Shown here piece after piece: positions 37,667-39,877 of a DNA stretch of 39,877 nt. Position 1 is the first letter of the stretch. Every line of letters starts with the position of its first letter. The notes under the pieces are model-generated. The model searched no databases. It saw only the letters and a program-made list of their open reading frames with translations, and was not told the origin of the DNA. Made by a program: the position numbers and the translations under genes. Source of the stretch: Prochlorococcus sp. AG-436-K22 (lineage in GTDB: Bacteria > Cyanobacteriota > Cyanobacteriia > PCC-6307 > Cyanobiaceae); assembly GCA_003212555.1 (NCBI GenBank), contig QCPK01000011.1, positions 1 through 39,877 of the forward strand, in the 5' to 3' direction.

Positions 37667-39877
37667 GTGAATGAATCTAAGGTTGGACAATTTACTGATC
37701 GACATCTTGGTCTTTCGGAGGAAGCTCAAAAAGAGATTCTTAAATCACTTGGTCATGATAGTTTAGAGGATTTTATTGCTTCGGTTGTTCCAGAGGAAAT
37801 CCTAGATCAGCACTTACCTAATAATTTGCTTCCTATACCGTGCGACGAAAAAGAAGCTTTAGAAGATCTTCGTTCAATTGCAAGTCTTAATCAAATTAAA
37901 AGATCTTTAATTGGTTTGGGATATTACGGAACTGCTATGCCTTCTGTTATTCAACGGCATGTTTTTGAGAATCCTTCTTGGTACACTTCCTATACGCCTT
38001 ATCAGGCAGAAATTTCACAAGGAAGATTAGAAGCTCTTTTTAATTTCCAGACTCTTATTAGTGAATTAACAGGTCTACCTATTGCAAATGCTTCATTGTT
38101 AGATGAAGGCACAGCTGCAGCTGAGGCAATGAACCTTAGTTTTGCAATGTGTAGACGGCAATCCGCAAGGAAATTTCTTGTAGATAAACAAGTGTTTCCT
38201 CAAACACTTGCAGTTCTTAAGACTAGGGCTACACCTTTAGATTTTATTATCGAGGAATTTGATCCTGAGGATTTCAATATTGATGAGAGCGTTTTTGGTG
38301 TTCTTCTTCAATTACCTGGTCAAAATGGACATTTTTGGGACCCTACTCAGATAATTGAGAAAATTCATCAAACAAACACTTTAGTGACAGTCGCTATAGA
38401 CCCTTTTGCTCAGGTGTTGCTTGAACCTGTAGGTCATTTAGGTGTAGATATTGCTGTAGGTAGTTCCCAGCGCTTTGGTGTTCCGATGGGCTTTGGTGGA
38501 CCACACGCTGCTTTTTTTGCGACGAAAGAGATTTATAAGAGACAAGTTCCCGGAAGATTAGTAGGTGAATCTCTTGATGCGACGGGAAACCGAGCATTGA
38601 GATTGGCATTGCAGACCAGAGAACAACATATTCGAAGAGAAAAAGCTACAAGTAATATATGTACCGCTCAAGCATTGTTAGCAATTATTGCTTCTTTTTA
38701 TGCAATCTACCATGGTTCTAAGGGATTAGAAGCTATAGCAAAGAAGATACTTTTTTTAAGGTCGGAGTTAGAGAAATATCTAAAACTATTAGGATTTAAA
38801 TTTGAGGAAATTACTCGTTTTGACACCATAGAAGTTTATTGTTTGGAATCATCAAAGATTCATGAATTGACTCAATCTAGTGGATTTAATTTACGTATAT
38901 TACCTTTTGGTGCATCTATTGAAGATTCAAAAGGTTTTGCTATTTCTTTAGATGAATTGAGCACTACTGATGAATTATATAAATTATGTAGGATCTTGGC
39001 TGATATTCAAGGAAAGACTTTTGAAATTAACCCTGATTATAATTGGAATTATCAGGAATCATTAAAATCTCTTCCTTTAAGACACTTACCTTGGTTAACA
39101 CAACCTGTCTTTAATGAATACAGAAGTGAAATGGAGCTAATACGTTATATCTATAAATTAGCTGGTAGAGATTTCTCATTGATTAATGGAATGATACCAT
39201 TAGGCAGTTGTACGATGAAGTTAAATGCAACAGCTGAACTGTTGCCTGTTAGTTGGAAAGAGTTTTCATTAATTCACCCTTTTGTTCCTATCAAACAATC
39301 GAAAGGATATAGAAAATTAACTGATCAGTTGGAGAAATGGATTTGTATTTTGACAGGTTTTGAAGGAGCCTCCTTGCAACCTAATGCTGGATCTCAAGGC
39401 GAATTTGCAGGACTTTTAGTTATTCGGGCATGGCATAAAGCTAATAATCAAATTAATAGAAATATTTGCTTAATTCCTAAAAGTGCTCATGGCACTAATC
39501 CAGCAAGTGCGATTATGGCAGGTTTGAAAGTTGTCTCAGTTGAGTGTGATAAGTATGGAAATATTGATTTTAAAGATCTTGTTCTAAAAGTAAAATCGCA
39601 TTCCCCTAACTTAGCAGTTTTAATGATTACTTATCCCTCTACACATGGAGTATTTGAACCTAATATAAAGGAAATCTGTCAATTAATTCATTCTCATGGT
39701 GGCCAAGTTTATTTAGATGGAGCAAACCTTAATGCTCAAGTTGGTTTGTGTAAACCAGGTGATTTTGGAGCTGATGTATGTCATTTAAACCTTCACAAAA
39801 CTTTCTGTATTCCCCATGGTGGCGGTGGTCCAGGAGTGGGCCCAATTGCTGTTTCAAAGCATTTGGTTTCGTTTTTA
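37667..39877 (+). CDS. gcvP: Glycine dehydrogenase (decarboxylating), P protein, 3' end cut by window
   Basis: GcvP decarboxylates glycine using PLP and loads the aminomethyl group onto GcvH. From GTG at 37667 the frame is open for 737 codons to the window end. Full length is about 950-990 aa, so roughly three quarters is present. The N-terminal domain has [17 protein letters not shown] and [36 protein letters not shown] follows. The PLP lysine is in [17 protein letters not shown] (Lys711) near the edge. TTG at 37661 is an alternative start with an AGGA 4 nt upstream, but GTG is better placed by family length. Confidence 0.95.
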   Translation, partial: MNESKVGQFTDRHLGLSEEAQKEILKSLGHDSLEDFIASVVPEEILDQHLPNNLLPIPCDEKEALEDLRSIASLNQIKRSLIGLGYYGTAMPSVIQRHVFENPSWYTSYTPYQAEISQGRLEALFNFQTLISELTGLPIANASLLDEGTAAAEAMNLSFAMCRRQSARKFLVDKQVFPQTLAVLKTRATPLDFIIEEFDPEDFNIDESVFGVLLQLPGQNGHFWDPTQIIEKIHQTNTLVTVAIDPFAQVLLEPVGHLGVDIAVGSSQRFGVPMGFGGPHAAFFATKEIYKRQVPGRLVGESLDATGNRALRLALQTREQHIRREKATSNICTAQALLAIIASFYAIYHGSKGLEAIAKKILFLRSELEKYLKLLGFKFEEITRFDTIEVYCLESSKIHELTQSSGFNLRILPFGASIEDSKGFAISLDELSTTDELYKLCRILADIQGKTFEINPDYNWNYQESLKSLPLRHLPWLTQPVFNEYRSEMELIRYIYKLAGRDFSLINGMIPLGSCTMKLNATAELLPVSWKEFSLIHPFVPIKQSKGYRKLTDQLEKWICILTGFEGASLQPNAGSQGEFAGLLVIRAWHKANNQINRNICLIPKSAHGTNPASAIMAGLKVVSVECDKYGNIDFKDLVLKVKSHSPNLAVLMITYPSTHGVFEPNIKEICQLIHSHGGQVYLDGANLNAQVGLCKPGDFGADVCHLNLHKTFCIPHGGGGPGVGPIAVSKHLVSFL

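Overview
The window looks like a stretch of core chromosome from a marine picocyanobacterium, most likely Prochlorococcus. By eye the DNA is AT-rich (roughly 36-39% GC, not computed), genes are tightly packed with many 4-bp start/stop overlaps, and the gene content is typical of this group: an acyl-lipid delta-9 desaturase, a group 2 sigma factor, a phytol/dolichol-kinase-like protein, a UbiC-like chorismate lyase, and several small conserved-type proteins I cannot name. The base composition would fit a low-light clade such as SS120 or MIT9211, but I cannot fix the strain. I see no insertion sequence, prophage, CRISPR array, rRNA or obvious foreign island.

Layout. 1-825 is the N-terminal part of aconitase AcnB (minus, cut by the window edge). 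973-2052 is DAHP synthase (plus), convergent with a phytol-kinase-like gene, a group 2 sigma factor, polyphosphate kinase and an MFS exporter (all minus, 2049-7338). A GNAT-type gene and cobA follow on plus (7370-8942). From 8951 to 17294 a long minus block carries pabC, pabB, queC, queE, pyrG, aspS and gcvT. A small Cys-rich gene (plus) and the polyamine/housekeeping block speB-speE-mazG (minus) come next. Then tRNA-Val(TAC), a HesB/IscA-like protein, two small unknown genes, valS and a TVP38 membrane protein run to 25526. ligA and a membrane-anchored unknown (minus) are followed by an SprT-like protein and a charged unknown (plus). The minus block from 35053 down to 29498, in order of transcription, is desC, rplI, dnaB, mnmG and chorismate lyase. 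The window ends with a plus-strand run: an HTH-like unknown, an Alum_res-family PLP enzyme, gcvH, and gcvP (cut by the window edge).

How the genes connect. The shikimate/chorismate pathway appears at entry (DAHP synthase) and at two exits: pabB/pabC to p-aminobenzoate for folate, and chorismate lyase to 4-hydroxybenzoate for plastoquinone. Glycine cleavage genes are split into gcvT (minus, 16-17 kb) and gcvH-gcvP (plus, 37-40 kb). Two queuosine genes lie between pabB and pyrG with coupled overlaps.

The window is mostly ordinary. The observations I think most worth checking are a chorismate lyase gene that appears to start at CTG, behind a perfect AGGAGG and inside a CTGA overlap; an HTH-like unknown protein next to an Alum_res PLP enzyme and gcvHP; a HesB/IscA-like protein lacking two of the three canonical cysteines; and several clean dyad symmetries in intergenic DNA. 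I found no clear evidence of a wholly new system.
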